Source: Opitutales bacterium (lineage in GTDB: Bacteria; Verrucomicrobiota; Verrucomicrobiia; Opitutales; JABSRG01). From it: DNA of 64,000 nucleotides. The stretch spans positions 124,001 to 188,000 of the forward strand of contig JANQKZ010000019.1 of assembly GCA_028280845.1 (NCBI GenBank), in the 5' to 3' direction. Of this stretch, positions 38,727 to 47,337 are shown piece by piece (within the stretch, counting starts at the first letter, position 1; the number at the start of each line of letters is the position of its first letter). The position numbers and the translations under genes were made by a program. Below the pieces are notes generated by a model that was not told where the DNA came from, did not search any database, and saw only the letters and a program-made list of their open reading frames with translations.

Positions 38727-41693
38727 ATGAAAACCAACTGGAAATCCCGTCTTTTTTTGTCCGCTGGAATGCTGCTGTGGATCGGCGGGTTCACGTTCAC
38801 GACATCCGCAATCGCTGCGGAGGAAATCCAACGGGCTGAAATATCTGCAGTCAGAAAGAACTTCTCAGCTCCTCACTCCGATACGGGCGTCAACTGCTGG
38901 TGGTGGTGGTTAAATGGAAACGTGACCAAAGCGTCCATCACCAAAGACCTGGAGGCCATGGAGTCCAAAAACTTTCAGGGTGCGATGGTGTTCGATGCGG
39001 GGGGGTATAATTCACGCGGCTACCACCGCGACGTTCCGGCGGGACCGGTTTTTGGATCTCCTGAATGGAATGCACTGTTTATCCATGCCCTGGATGAAGC
39101 CAGACGCCTGGGGCTGGAAATCGGGCTCAATATCCAAAGCGGGTGGAATCTTGGCGGCCCCACCGTGCCCCCCGAAATGGCGGCCAAAGAAATCGTATTC
39201 ACCGAACAAACCATCAGTCCGGGCACGAATATTCCTATCCAGTTGGCTAAGCCTGCGACCCGGTGGGGGTTTTATCAGGACATCGCAATTCTGGCCTTTC
39301 CCGACCGCAGAAGTCAGATGATCGAAGCGGGGATTTCCGATCTCATCTATAAAGCAGGCTTTGATGAACCGGGGAACTCCGCCCTCGATACGCGATTTCT
39401 GCTGTCGGATGCCGAACCCCGTCAACAAGAGACGCCTGAGCCCACCCAACAAATCCGGTTGGCGGACGTCGTCGACATCACCGAGCATCTGGATGCTGAG
39501 GGAAACTTGAACTGGCATCCGGAATTCGGACGGTGGAGGGTGTTACGCTTGGGCTACACCTGCACCAGCACACCGGTCAGCACATCCAGTGATACCTGGA
39601 AAGGGAAGGTGGTCGATTACCTGAAACCAGAGGCTTTTGATTTCTACTGGAATGATGTGGTGGAGCCCATTCTGGCTGAGGCGGGTGACCATGTGGGGAC
39701 GACACTGAAGTTCCTCGAAACGGATAGCTGGGAGTGCGGGGGAATGAATTGGACAGACCATTTTCGCGAGGAATTCATCCACTACCGAGGGTATGACCCG
39801 CTCTTTTACCTGCCCATCATTGCCGGATACGTGATCGACAATTTGGATACATCTCACGCCTTCCTGGCTGACTTCCGGAAGACCCAGGGTGACCTTGTGG
39901 CCTATAATCATTATGCCCGCTTCCAGGAGCACGCCCATCGCTACAATATGGGAATCCAACCGGAGTCGGCGGGTCCCCATGCTGGCCCCTTTGATGGGAT
40001 AAAAAACTACGGTTTCAGTGATATTGTGATGAGCGAGTTTTGGTCTCCCTCTCCACACCGACCCACCCCGGAGCGCCGTTTCTTCATTAAACAGGCCTCC
40101 TCTGCCGCACATATCTATGGAAAAAAACTAGTCGGCGCGGAATCGTTCACCACCGTCGGCCCCCACTGGAACGACGAATTGTGGCACGACCAGAAATCCG
40201 CCTTTGACCATGAAATCTGCGCCGGCTTGAACCGCACCTATTTTCACACCTTTGTCAGTTCTCCCGAAGCCATGGGGCTTCCCGGACAAGTCTACTTTGC
40301 CGGGACCCACATGAACCCCCAATTGACCTGGTGGGACCAGTCCGGGGCGTTTATCAACTACCTTCATCGGGTTCAAAGTGTAGTCCAGGAAGGACGCTTC
40401 ATTGCCGACGTGCTCTACTACTATGGTGACCATGTCCCCAATATATTCCCCAACAAACAGTCGGATCCTGCCGGGGCGCTTCCCGGATTTGATTATGATG
40501 TCACGGATGAAACGATCTTCCTTCAGTTAAAGGTATCGGACGGGAAAATCATCGTTCCCGGCGGAATCGAGTATCGTGTGTTGGTTTTACCCGACCATAA
40601 AGTCTTGTCCCTGGCCGTTTTGGAAAAAACGGAGGAATTGCTCTTAGCGGGCGCCACGGTCCTTGGGCCGAAACCGGAACACCTGGTCAGCCTCGTCGGT
40701 GGCAGTCATGCCCAAAAAACCTTTTCTGCGCTCGCTTCCAAACTCTGGGGGGCCCAACCGGCCTCCCAAGGAGTAAAGCGATATGGAAAGGGTACCTTGG
40801 CCTGGGGACGAACCGCTCGGGAACACCTGATCTCAACGGGCCTGTCCCCGGACTGCGATCTCATAGGATCGAGCGATAACGCCCAGTTCGATTACATCCA
40901 TTACACCATCGATGGAGCGGATGTGTATTTTATATCAAATCAAACCCCCAAGCGACAGGAGCTCCGGGCCAAGTTTAGAGTGACGGGCAAACAACCCGAG
41001 CTGTGGGATGCCGTGTCTGGTACGATCCGCCTCGCCCAGGCATATACCCAAGAACTGGATACCACGACTCTCCCTCTGAACCTCGACCCTTATGGTTCGA
41101 TCTTTGTCGTGTTCGATCAAAGCATTTCCCAAGACCAACAGGGCACCCGCCTCCGCAATCAACCGACCTATAGTACCTTGTTGGAGTTGCAGGGTGGATG
41201 GTCGGTGGAATTTGACCCCAAATGGGGAGGACCGAAGCACATAGAATTCCCTCAGCTCATGGATTGGACGCAGCACCCCGATCCCGGAATAAAATACTAC
41301 TCTGGAGAAGCCACTTATCGGAAATCGTTTTCCCTCGAAGGATCTCCGCTTTCTGGTCAGCCGCTGTTTGTGGAACTAGGAGGAGTCAAAGATATAGGGA
41401 TTGCCGAGATTAAACTCAATGGAACGAATCTAGGTATTGTATGGACTCCCCCATTCCGGGCAAAAGTTCCCCAAGGCCTCCTGCATAGAGAGAATGAATT
41501 GGAAATCAAAGTCATCAATTCCTGGTTCAACCGCGTCGCCGGAGATGCGGAATATCCCGATTCCAAACCGTTTACCTCCACCAACATTAACCTAAAAGTT
41601 GATCGCAGAGGAGCGGTTATTGAAACGATTCCCTTGGAGCCCTCCGGCCTGCTCGGGCCAGTCCGTTTGAAAGTAGCAGAATCAACCGACTAG
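38727..41693 (+). CDS. Exported alpha-L-rhamnosidase, GH106-type
   Basis: A 988-residue exported hydrolase. The start at 38727 precedes a signal peptide that ends TSAIAA. The N-terminal catalytic region shows the GH106 opening (NCWWWWLNGNVTKASITKDLEAM with Trp58-61, then GAMVFDAGGYN and GLNIQSGWNLGGPTVPPEMAAK). A C-terminal galactose-binding-like beta domain (about 850-930; LFVELGGVKDIGIAEIKLNG, LGIVWTPPFRAKV) is also typical. GH106 enzymes release alpha-L-rhamnose from pectic or algal glycans. Its pairing with a secreted sulfatase suggests a sulfated rhamnose polymer. Large size and lack of transporter partners fit surface or periplasmic action. Confidence 0.87.
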   Translation: MKTNWKSRLFLSAGMLLWIGGFTFTTSAIAAEEIQRAEISAVRKNFSAPHSDTGVNCWWWWLNGNVTKASITKDLEAMESKNFQGAMVFDAGGYNSRGYHRDVPAGPVFGSPEWNALFIHALDEARRLGLEIGLNIQSGWNLGGPTVPPEMAAKEIVFTEQTISPGTNIPIQLAKPATRWGFYQDIAILAFPDRRSQMIEAGISDLIYKAGFDEPGNSALDTRFLLSDAEPRQQETPEPTQQIRLADVVDITEHLDAEGNLNWHPEFGRWRVLRLGYTCTSTPVSTSSDTWKGKVVDYLKPEAFDFYWNDVVEPILAEAGDHVGTTLKFLETDSWECGGMNWTDHFREEFIHYRGYDPLFYLPIIAGYVIDNLDTSHAFLADFRKTQGDLVAYNHYARFQEHAHRYNMGIQPESAGPHAGPFDGIKNYGFSDIVMSEFWSPSPHRPTPERRFFIKQASSAAHIYGKKLVGAESFTTVGPHWNDELWHDQKSAFDHEICAGLNRTYFHTFVSSPEAMGLPGQVYFAGTHMNPQLTWWDQSGAFINYLHRVQSVVQEGRFIADVLYYYGDHVPNIFPNKQSDPAGALPGFDYDVTDETIFLQLKVSDGKIIVPGGIEYRVLVLPDHKVLSLAVLEKTEELLLAGATVLGPKPEHLVSLVGGSHAQKTFSALASKLWGAQPASQGVKRYGKGTLAWGRTAREHLISTGLSPDCDLIGSSDNAQFDYIHYTIDGADVYFISNQTPKRQELRAKFRVTGKQPELWDAVSGTIRLAQAYTQELDTTTLPLNLDPYGSIFVVFDQSISQDQQGTRLRNQPTYSTLLELQGGWSVEFDPKWGGPKHIEFPQLMDWTQHPDPGIKYYSGEATYRKSFSLEGSPLSGQPLFVELGGVKDIGIAEIKLNGTNLGIVWTPPFRAKVPQGLLHRENELEIKVINSWFNRVAGDAEYPDSKPFTSTNINLKVDRRGAVIETIPLEPSGLLGPVRLKVAESTD

Positions 41694-41702
41694 AGCAATC
41701 AG

Positions 41703-41727
41703 GTAGGGGCTCCGCTCGCGGAGGCCC
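41703..41727. repeat. REP-like palindrome, left flank of the RAYT gene
   Basis: GTAGGGGCTCCGC and GCGGAGGCCC form an imperfect stem around a short TC loop. In reverse complement it ends in CCCCTAC like the elements at 42305 and 43275. It lies just outside the 3' end of the broken transposase and in the opposite orientation to the element on the other side. Confidence 0.65.
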
Positions 41728-41734
41728 AAACAAA

Positions 41735-42283
41735 CTATTCCAAATAATCCAAATCCTTGACTCGACCTTCCCACTCCTGAAGGGGGATCCCTTTTTCACC
41801 CATAGCCTTCTCAAAATGAAATTCCGGATATCCCGTGCGATCCCAAAACTCCCATTTTTGATCGTACCTGACCAGTTGGGCACGATAGGGGTTTAGTACG
41901 CAATAGAGAGCAAAACTTTCCAGAGATTCGCGGGGTCTCACGCGATGCTCGAAGAAATTTCTCTGCCAGGCAAAGCCAAGGTCCTTCATTGGGCCTTTGG
42001 ATTTCGCCTTCAGCTTCGAAACCACTTGAGATATCGATAAGCGATCACCGAGTTAGATAAGCGAATGGAAGTGGTCCGGCATCAAAACCATCCAGTAAGC
42101 CAGCATATCTTTGGCTAGCAAACCTTCGCTAAAATGACCTTTCAAATGTTCCCAAAGCGCTAAACCGACCAAGCTCTTTTTCCGTTCATCCGTCACAATC
42201 GTTACAAAGTAATTCGAGTACGCATAAGACTCTCGATACTTACTTAAAAAAGCAGTTTTTCGCCGTAGTTTCCTCCCGTCCAT
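41735..42283 (-). pseudogene. REP-associated tyrosine transposase (RAYT) broken by a stop codon
   Basis: The minus strand encodes one Y1/HUH-type transposase-like frame interrupted once. The first part, from ATG at 42283, contains YFVTIVTDERKKSL and the HUH motif in MVLMPDHFHSLI. An in-frame TAA follows (42053-42055). The same frame then continues with VVSKLKAKSKG, WQRNFFEHRVR and YCVLNPYRAQLV, the usual RAYT second half. No frameshift is needed, only suppression of the stop. The segment that usually carries tyrosines (WQxxYYDH) reads WQRNFFEH, perhaps a second lesion. RAYTs are domesticated enzymes that move REP palindromes, which flank this gene. Confidence 0.82.
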
Positions 42284-42304
42284 ATTGTAAGAATAAAAGC
42301 TATT

Positions 42305-42330
42305 GGGGCTCGTGCAAGCACGACCCCTAC
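42305..42330. repeat. REP-like palindrome, right flank of the RAYT gene
   Basis: GGGGCTCGTGC and GCACGACCCC pair around an AA centre and the element ends in CTAC. It is inverted relative to the element at 41703-41727, so the two bracket the transposase, the common arrangement for RAYT genes. Confidence 0.7.
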
Positions 42331-42431
42331 AGAAATACCGAAAAGACAGGGACTCCGCCGGCAGAGACCCAACCATCTGGCAGCGCCAACGTAGGGCGGA
42401 CGACTCGACCAGCCTTAAGAAAGCTTCCCAC

Positions 42432-42475
42432 TCCGACTTCCGCCTTCTGACTTCCGACCTCCGCCTTCCGACCCC
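42432..42475. repeat. Short degenerate tandem repeat
   Basis: The unit CTTCCGCCTTCTGA or close variants (CGACTTCCGCCTT, CTTCCGACCTCCGCCTT) recurs about three times directly after the PIN-domain gene end. It has no coding frame and no recognised function. Confidence 0.4.
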
Positions 42476-42478
42476 ATC

Positions 42479-42880
42479 CTATCCCGGCCACCGCTCAAAA
42501 CCCGCCAGCACAAAATGACGGTCAAAGGTAAATACTCGATCAATCCCCCGCTCGATCATCAATGCAAAGGAAACACAATCCGTAAAACTGACCTGCTGGT
42601 CTGAAAACTTTGACATCCACCCGAGCGCAGAAATCTCGTGCTCGGCCTTGGGCCTGAGGATGTTCAATCGTGACGATGCGTAGATATACTTTCCACGCTC
42701 TACTGCAAATGCTGCTCCTGCCACACGTCCAAGGTAAGTGAAGACTTCATCGAGAACAAAGTTGCTCGTATATAATCTTCGCTCCTCGACCAAGCGTTCC
42801 CAATATTCCTTTGCCGCTTTGTGGTATTGGTCACGCTTTACATAGCGCGCAATAAAGGGACCTGTATCGACAAAGATCAC
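42479..42880 (-). CDS. PIN-domain ribonuclease toxin (VapC-like)
   Basis: A 133-residue PIN-domain protein, the expected size for a VapC toxin, which cleaves RNA using an acidic metal site. The four acidic residues are visible: Asp5 (MIFVDTGPFIA), Glu45 (FVLDEVFTYL), Asp101 (VSFTDCVSFALM) and Asp120 (VFTFDRHF). Its start overlaps the antitoxin stop by 4 bp, so the two are co-translated. It sits between a broken RAYT transposase and REP-like repeats in a small accessory island. Confidence 0.88.
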   Translation of the reverse strand: MIFVDTGPFIARYVKRDQYHKAAKEYWERLVEERRLYTSNFVLDEVFTYLGRVAGAAFAVERGKYIYASSRLNILRPKAEHEISALGWMSKFSDQQVSFTDCVSFALMIERGIDRVFTFDRHFVLAGFERWPG

Positions 42881-43116
42881 CGCTCGTCGTAAAGAAAAGA
42901 ATCATGATGAGAGGCACCATCAATGGGGGCTTTACCTTTGTATACAGCTTGGTCCTCAAAGAGTCGGTCCCTCCCTTGCGCCACTTTACCCTGTAGCTTC
43001 GCTTCCATCGCTTCACGAATAAATTCTCCCAGGGATTGCCCAGCCTCCAGAGCCTCCAGCTTCGCCCGTTGTTTCAAGTCCCTGGGCAACATAATGGTCG
43101 TCCTATCCATATGCAT
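42877..43116 (-). CDS. Ribbon-helix-helix antitoxin (VapB-like)
   Basis: A 79-residue protein whose first 45 residues form a ribbon-helix-helix DNA-binding domain (DRTTIMLPRDLKQRAKLEAL, then GQSLGEFIREAMEAKL). The C-terminal tail (AVYKGKAPIDGASHHDSFLYDE) is the likely toxin-binding part. Two ATG codons are possible, 43116 and 43110; both lie inside a perfect 20-bp palindrome. It would neutralise the PIN toxin and repress its own promoter. A TATAAA at 43134-43139 and TTGGAT at 43155-43160 on this strand suggest a leader of only about 10-17 bases. Confidence 0.85.
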   Translation of the reverse strand: MHMDRTTIMLPRDLKQRAKLEALEAGQSLGEFIREAMEAKLQGKVAQGRDRLFEDQAVYKGKAPIDGASHHDSFLYDER

Positions 43117-43128
43117 AATTATGCATAT
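43109..43128. promoter_or_regulatory. Perfect 20-bp palindrome over the antitoxin start
   Basis: The arm ATATGCATAA is followed directly by its exact reverse complement, with no spacer. It covers both possible antitoxin start codons and probably the transcription start. Ribbon-helix-helix antitoxins bind such palindromes to autoregulate. A site overlapping the start codon itself is unusual and could also fold in the mRNA. Confidence 0.75.
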
Positions 43129-43274
43129 AGCCTTTTATATTTCAATCCTAAATCATCCAAGCCCCTTCCTCCCTCTCATTTCCATAATCGAATACCCAGT
43201 GGGAAGAGATCAGAATCCAGAACCCAGACACTAGACATTAGACACGATCTACCCTCCACAATCGACCAATCACC

Positions 43275-43300
43275 AGGGCCTTCGCAAGCAAAGCCCCTAC
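43275..43300. repeat. REP-like palindrome beside the toxin-antitoxin pair
   Basis: AGGGCCTTCGC-AAGCAAAGCCCCTAC has the same core (GCAAGC) and the same CCCCTAC end as the element at 42305, in the same orientation. It marks the right border of the island, 24 bp before the phosphatase stop. Confidence 0.65.
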
Positions 43301-43323
43301 GACGGCCCACCGACCACCGCTCC

Positions 43324-45333
43324 CTACTCCGGCTTCACCAGATCCAGGTAGTCCCGAAGACGCCCCTCGAGGTCGCGAGTCTCCAGCCGCAGACGGCTCC
43401 CGATGATCCGGACCATGACATAATGGTGCCCGGTATAGGTCTTGGCGCTCCGGTTGTTCCGAGTCGGGGCGAAGTCTTCCAGGTTACCCCCGGCGCCGCC
43501 CGCCTGCACATAGATTGGTCCATCGGCTGATCCCATCATGGAAAACCCGATGGCCTCATCCTGCAACACGGGCCAACTCCGCTCATAGGAGTGGAGATGC
43601 CCAAAAAAATTGAAGTCGACCCCATACTGCTCAAAGAGCGGGACAAGCTGCCGGACATTCTCATCACCGCCAAAAGACGGCCCGCGCCAGCTGTTCCCGT
43701 AGTCGTTTTCGTCGGAGGAATAGGATCCATGGTGCTGGCAAACAAATTTCCAGGTGGCCTGGCTATTGGCCAGGGATCGCTCCAGCCATTGGTATTGGAC
43801 CGAACCGGGCCCCAGATCCTGGTTGCTGTCCAGCATGAAAAACTCTGCGTTTCCGTATTGGAAAGAATAGTGCGACTCATCCCCGGGAAGCCGGTGATAG
43901 TGTCGATACCAGACGAGGTCCTTTTCCCCATTTCCGGGAACCGGGAAGACCGGGACCCGGCTGTGCAGTTGGGTCATGGCCAGAAAGTACTCGTGGGTCC
44001 ATTCAAAGCGCCGGGGCTCCCGCCCTCCATCCGTCATATCTCCCAGGTTCAGGGCGAAGTGAGGCCGCTCCGACCAGATCTGCTTGGCCGCCTTATCATT
44101 CACATGCGGACGGGTTTCCGTGTCTCCAATCACCGCAAAGATAAAAGACTGGTCGGGCTCGACCGCAGTCTGAAACGTCAGGTATCCGGCATCCAGGATT
44201 TCGGAGGACTCCAGTCCCGAATCCCCAGGACGGGCCACCACCCGGTAGAAATATTTGGTGTCCGGAGTCAACCCATCCAGGGTGAGCTCGTGGAGGCGAT
44301 CCAGGGAGGGGAGGGGATACACCTTCCGGTAATGGAAGGGGCTGGGGATTTCATCATCGGCCATCGCGCTGGACCGGTCCAGAAAGAGCGCCTCCGCCTC
44401 TACCTCATCCTTGGGGTCCTCGGGCAACTGGCGCACCACTTCCACTACCGCCTCCATGGGACGGTCGGTTTCAAACAAGACATTGATGCTCGTTTCCGTG
44501 GCATAGTTTAAATAGGGCCCAACCGTAAAGTGCGGCCGATCGGGAAACAGTTTCCCATCCAGGATGCCCTCCTGTCGTTTGAGAAAGGACTGCTCGACCT
44601 CCGCCGCCGTCAAGGCACGAGGATGCGCTGCCACATATTGCGTAAAGTTTTCCAGCATATAGCCAGGGTCATTGGCAAAATATCCACTTAACTCGAGCAG
44701 GGGACGGGACGGCCAGGCATGCCCCTGCCATGTGCTCAATTCGCCAGCGAGTGCGCCCGCTTGGGGTTCCCCGTTAAAATAGTAAACCAATTCGTCCCCG
44801 TCATAGGTCAGCACGAGGTGATAGTAATAACGCGACCATCCATGGTGGGGCAAAGCTATTGGCTGACTTTTGACCAAGACCTGCTTTCCGTCTGATGATG
44901 AAGATGCTCCCCGGACGCCAATAAATGCTTCGCCCGCCCAGGTGCCCAACGTGGCCAGCGGTTGCTGCAGCCCCCCAGGTTCACGTATGGTCATAAATGC
45001 ACCAAGCGGTTGCTTTCGCTGGTATTTCAAATGGTCGAATACCCAGAGCTCCAGCGTGAAAGTTCGGTTCATCCCGGATTCCCAGGGCAAGCTGAAATAA
45101 CGGTGATCCGTGGGCTCTGCCTGGTTCCACAACAGGGGAAGCGGTTGGGAAACCAAGGTCCACTTGCCTCCATCCTCGATCGGCGGGACACCGAGATTTT
45201 GCAAATCTCGGGATGCGCTCCCAGGCAGGGTGTAATTCGGTAACAGCTTCAGTTCAAAGCTGTCCTCAGCCTTCACGGCTAGAAGGGAAACGAATAGCAA
45301 AAGAGAGGGAAAAAAACAGACGGATGGGTTCAT
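43324..45333 (-). CDS. Exported LamG-like/purple-acid-phosphatase-type metallophosphoesterase
   Basis: A 669-residue exported protein. The start at 45333 gives the signal peptide MNPSVCFFPSLLLFVSLLAVKA. Residues about 50-240 resemble a concanavalin/LamG-like domain (WESGMNRTFTLELWVF, YYHLVLTYDGDELVYYFNG). A fibronectin-III-like strand set follows (INVLFETDRPMEAVVEV, LTLDGLTPDTKYFYRVVA). The calcineurin-like domain (about 395-650) shows FAVIGDTE, LNLGDMTDGG, CQHHGSY and FFGHLHSYERSW. The canonical GNHE motif reads Gly-Asn-Gly-Glu at 467-470, so the catalytic His is missing. It may hydrolyse phosphate esters poorly or bind a different substrate. Confidence 0.85.
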   Translation of the reverse strand: MNPSVCFFPSLLLFVSLLAVKAEDSFELKLLPNYTLPGSASRDLQNLGVPPIEDGGKWTLVSQPLPLLWNQAEPTDHRYFSLPWESGMNRTFTLELWVFDHLKYQRKQPLGAFMTIREPGGLQQPLATLGTWAGEAFIGVRGASSSSDGKQVLVKSQPIALPHHGWSRYYYHLVLTYDGDELVYYFNGEPQAGALAGELSTWQGHAWPSRPLLELSGYFANDPGYMLENFTQYVAAHPRALTAAEVEQSFLKRQEGILDGKLFPDRPHFTVGPYLNYATETSINVLFETDRPMEAVVEVVRQLPEDPKDEVEAEALFLDRSSAMADDEIPSPFHYRKVYPLPSLDRLHELTLDGLTPDTKYFYRVVARPGDSGLESSEILDAGYLTFQTAVEPDQSFIFAVIGDTETRPHVNDKAAKQIWSERPHFALNLGDMTDGGREPRRFEWTHEYFLAMTQLHSRVPVFPVPGNGEKDLVWYRHYHRLPGDESHYSFQYGNAEFFMLDSNQDLGPGSVQYQWLERSLANSQATWKFVCQHHGSYSSDENDYGNSWRGPSFGGDENVRQLVPLFEQYGVDFNFFGHLHSYERSWPVLQDEAIGFSMMGSADGPIYVQAGGAGGNLEDFAPTRNNRSAKTYTGHHYVMVRIIGSRLRLETRDLEGRLRDYLDLVKPE

Positions 45334-45432
45334 CGGAGGAGTAAAATGGAGAGCGTTTTTATTCCATAAACTTTGCCAAAAGGGAACCAGCCTGACCACG
45401 GAAATCCTCCTGAAATACAGGAAAATACAGGG

Positions 45433-45445
45433 TGTAACAATTGCA
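45433..45445. promoter_or_regulatory. Weak candidate LacI-type operator
   Basis: TGTAAC-A-ATTGCA differs from TGNAAC-N-GTTNCA at one fixed position. It lies 99 bp upstream of the phosphatase start and upstream of the divergent propeller gene. Reported as tentative because of the mismatch. Confidence 0.3.
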
Positions 45446-45562
45446 GCGATTTAGGATGGAGAATTTCACATCGACCCGCTTAGCTTGAGGGCTCTCTGCC
45501 TCTATGAATCCTGATAAATCGGTTGACCCGAATGGCCCTAAGTAAACTCCTTTTCAGGGGTT

Positions 45563-45617
45563 GGCGGCCATCCTGCAAGCAGGAGGCCCTACGAAATAAG
45601 CCCAGTTGTAGGGCCCA
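45563..45617. repeat. Pair of inverted REP-like elements
   Basis: One element ends in CTGCAAGCAGGAGGCCCTAC (to 45592), and a second begins GTAGGGCCC (45608) in the opposite orientation, 15 bp away. Both share the CCCTAC end and a CAAGC core with the elements around the RAYT gene. They lie in the region before the propeller gene, whose open frame runs artificially through them. Confidence 0.55.
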
Positions 45618-45753
45618 TTGCTTGTCACCGTGGCTAGAAAATTTGGATATTTACCTTAACTTAGGGCCATTCTCGGTGGCCCCCTATCCGCTATCCGAAG
45701 GGAACATCACCGGAGCCCAATCGGAAGAACAACTCAGCTCCGCCAATAAAGCT

Positions 45754-47337
45754 ATGAAATCACCTCACCCCTATTGGATACTTTCCGCCTGGCTTCTCTG
45801 GGTTACCCACCCCGCCCTCGCCACCGAGGCAATTTCCCCACTGGACATTTCATTTACACGGCAGGCGGTGCAGCGCCTGATTTTTGATCCCGACCAGGCG
45901 ATTCCCCTATCCATGTTGAGGCCGGAAACCTCGATCACCCTCGCCGTCGAACATCCCACCATACCTGTCTCAGGCGGAGATACGGTTTACCAAATGGACA
46001 GGGGAAGCTTAACCGCATCTGCGGAGGAGCCCTCGGAGTCCGCTCTCTGGATCGGTGGCTTTAACCCCTTTGCTACCTACGATGTCCACTTCGAAGGCTG
46101 GACCGGCGATGCGCTGGAAGCCGGCGTGGAGCTTGCCACCCCCACCAATGAACACCGGGTCATCCTGCTCGCCAGATTTCATGACAACCGGTGCACCTCC
46201 CTGCGTTGGCAAGTCTTCGTTGGCGGAGAGGAACAAATAAATGAAACGATCCCGTTGGAAACGCCGGTCTCCAAGCCCTTCGTCTTCCGGGTACAAATGC
46301 TGGGATCGGGCCTGAATGTTTTCGTGGAGCAGCATGGTGTCAATCAGCTCGTGCTCACGCGGGACTACACGGAGATGATCGACCTCCGCCGCAAGGAGCA
46401 TATCCGGTCGTTCGAGTTTCGTCTGCTCACCCGCTTGAGTGAGCGCCAATCCGTGACCGTGCGACAAGCTTCGGGCGCCTTGACCACCGGGGTAGGCCAG
46501 GCCGATATCCGGGCCATCACCTACGAAGACGGATCCACCTTCATGGATCAGGGGCGCCTCTGGTTCACCATGTCGGTTCGCGGGCGACGCCTCCCTCACC
46601 CCATGCAGGGGATCTTCAGCCTGAACCCCTCCGTCTTCGATCTCCGCTTTGAAGGGATTGTCGTCTTTGATCGGGGCGATGGTCTCCTGCGCAACGATAT
46701 GGCCTCGCACCTCTTCTACGACCGGAACGCAAAAGAATGGAGAGGCCTCACCGTCGGCTTCTCCGTTTACGGAGATCCCGGGTCGAGAGAACGCAAAGTC
46801 ATCTGGTCGGCCCAATCGCCACGCGACCCGCGCTTCGGATTTTCCATCATGCATTCCGGCCCCGTCAGCATGCCGCTTCGCGGAGAGGACCCCCATATCA
46901 TTTATGATAATGAAGTAGGTAAGTGGCGAGTCCTCGCCTGCTCTAAGGGCGACCCCGGGTGGCCCGCCACCCTCTACGAAAGCGACCGCTGGAATGGTCC
47001 CTACGAACTGATCGCGGGCCCCGCCACTGTCAACGGCACCGGTTGCCAGCTCCAGAAATTCGGGGGAAAATGGTACGCCCTCTTCGGCAGCTCCGATCGG
47101 AAATTCTATGTCTATTCTTATCCGGAGCTGGAACCGCTAGGAGCCCTCGACATGCACCGCCCCCCATGGGATGACACCGCCAATACCCGCTGCTGGCCCA
47201 ACGTCATCCCCCTCCCCGAAGGCTACCCCGCCCCCTATATTGCCCTGTCCATGGACCGCTCCAATTTTCCCAATATGGGCAAAAGCTGGACCTACGGTTC
47301 CCTGTATCTATATCATGGATACACCAAGGAGAATTAA
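45754..47337 (+). CDS. Exported protein with a glycosidase-like beta-propeller domain
   Basis: A 527-residue exported protein (signal peptide MKSPHPYWILSAWLLWVTHPALA). I start at 45754 because the longer frame from 45523 runs through REP-like repeats. The C-terminal half has repeated propeller-blade phrases used by GH32/GH43-type enzymes: DPHIIYDNEVGKWRVLACSKGD, ATLYESDRWNGPYELI and GTGCQLQKFGGKWYALFGS. The N-terminal half (about 30-230) looks like a beta-sandwich. I cannot assign a family; a retaining or inverting carbohydrate-active role is inferred from the blades and from the SASA/CE6-type esterase that follows. Its last 70 bases begin a block that is duplicated at 49.3 kb. Confidence 0.6.
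   Translation: MKSPHPYWILSAWLLWVTHPALATEAISPLDISFTRQAVQRLIFDPDQAIPLSMLRPETSITLAVEHPTIPVSGGDTVYQMDRGSLTASAEEPSESALWIGGFNPFATYDVHFEGWTGDALEAGVELATPTNEHRVILLARFHDNRCTSLRWQVFVGGEEQINETIPLETPVSKPFVFRVQMLGSGLNVFVEQHGVNQLVLTRDYTEMIDLRRKEHIRSFEFRLLTRLSERQSVTVRQASGALTTGVGQADIRAITYEDGSTFMDQGRLWFTMSVRGRRLPHPMQGIFSLNPSVFDLRFEGIVVFDRGDGLLRNDMASHLFYDRNAKEWRGLTVGFSVYGDPGSRERKVIWSAQSPRDPRFGFSIMHSGPVSMPLRGEDPHIIYDNEVGKWRVLACSKGDPGWPATLYESDRWNGPYELIAGPATVNGTGCQLQKFGGKWYALFGSSDRKFYVYSYPELEPLGALDMHRPPWDDTANTRCWPNVIPLPEGYPAPYIALSMDRSNFPNMGKSWTYGSLYLYHGYTKEN

Noticed and set aside
43190-43260. Repetitive CCAGAACCCAGACACTAGAC wording in the gap after the REP element
   Set aside because: It is short, imperfect and without spacer structure, so it is neither CRISPR nor a defined repeat family.
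43591-44511. Plus-strand open frame of 306 codons
   Set aside because: It is the complement of the metallophosphoesterase, which has clear motifs and a signal peptide on the minus strand.
45523-45753. N-terminal extension of the propeller frame
   Set aside because: It crosses REP-like repeats and ends at a clear signal peptide start at 45754.
46009-46896. Minus-strand open frame of 295 codons
   Set aside because: It lies wholly within the propeller gene and has no motif or start context of its own.
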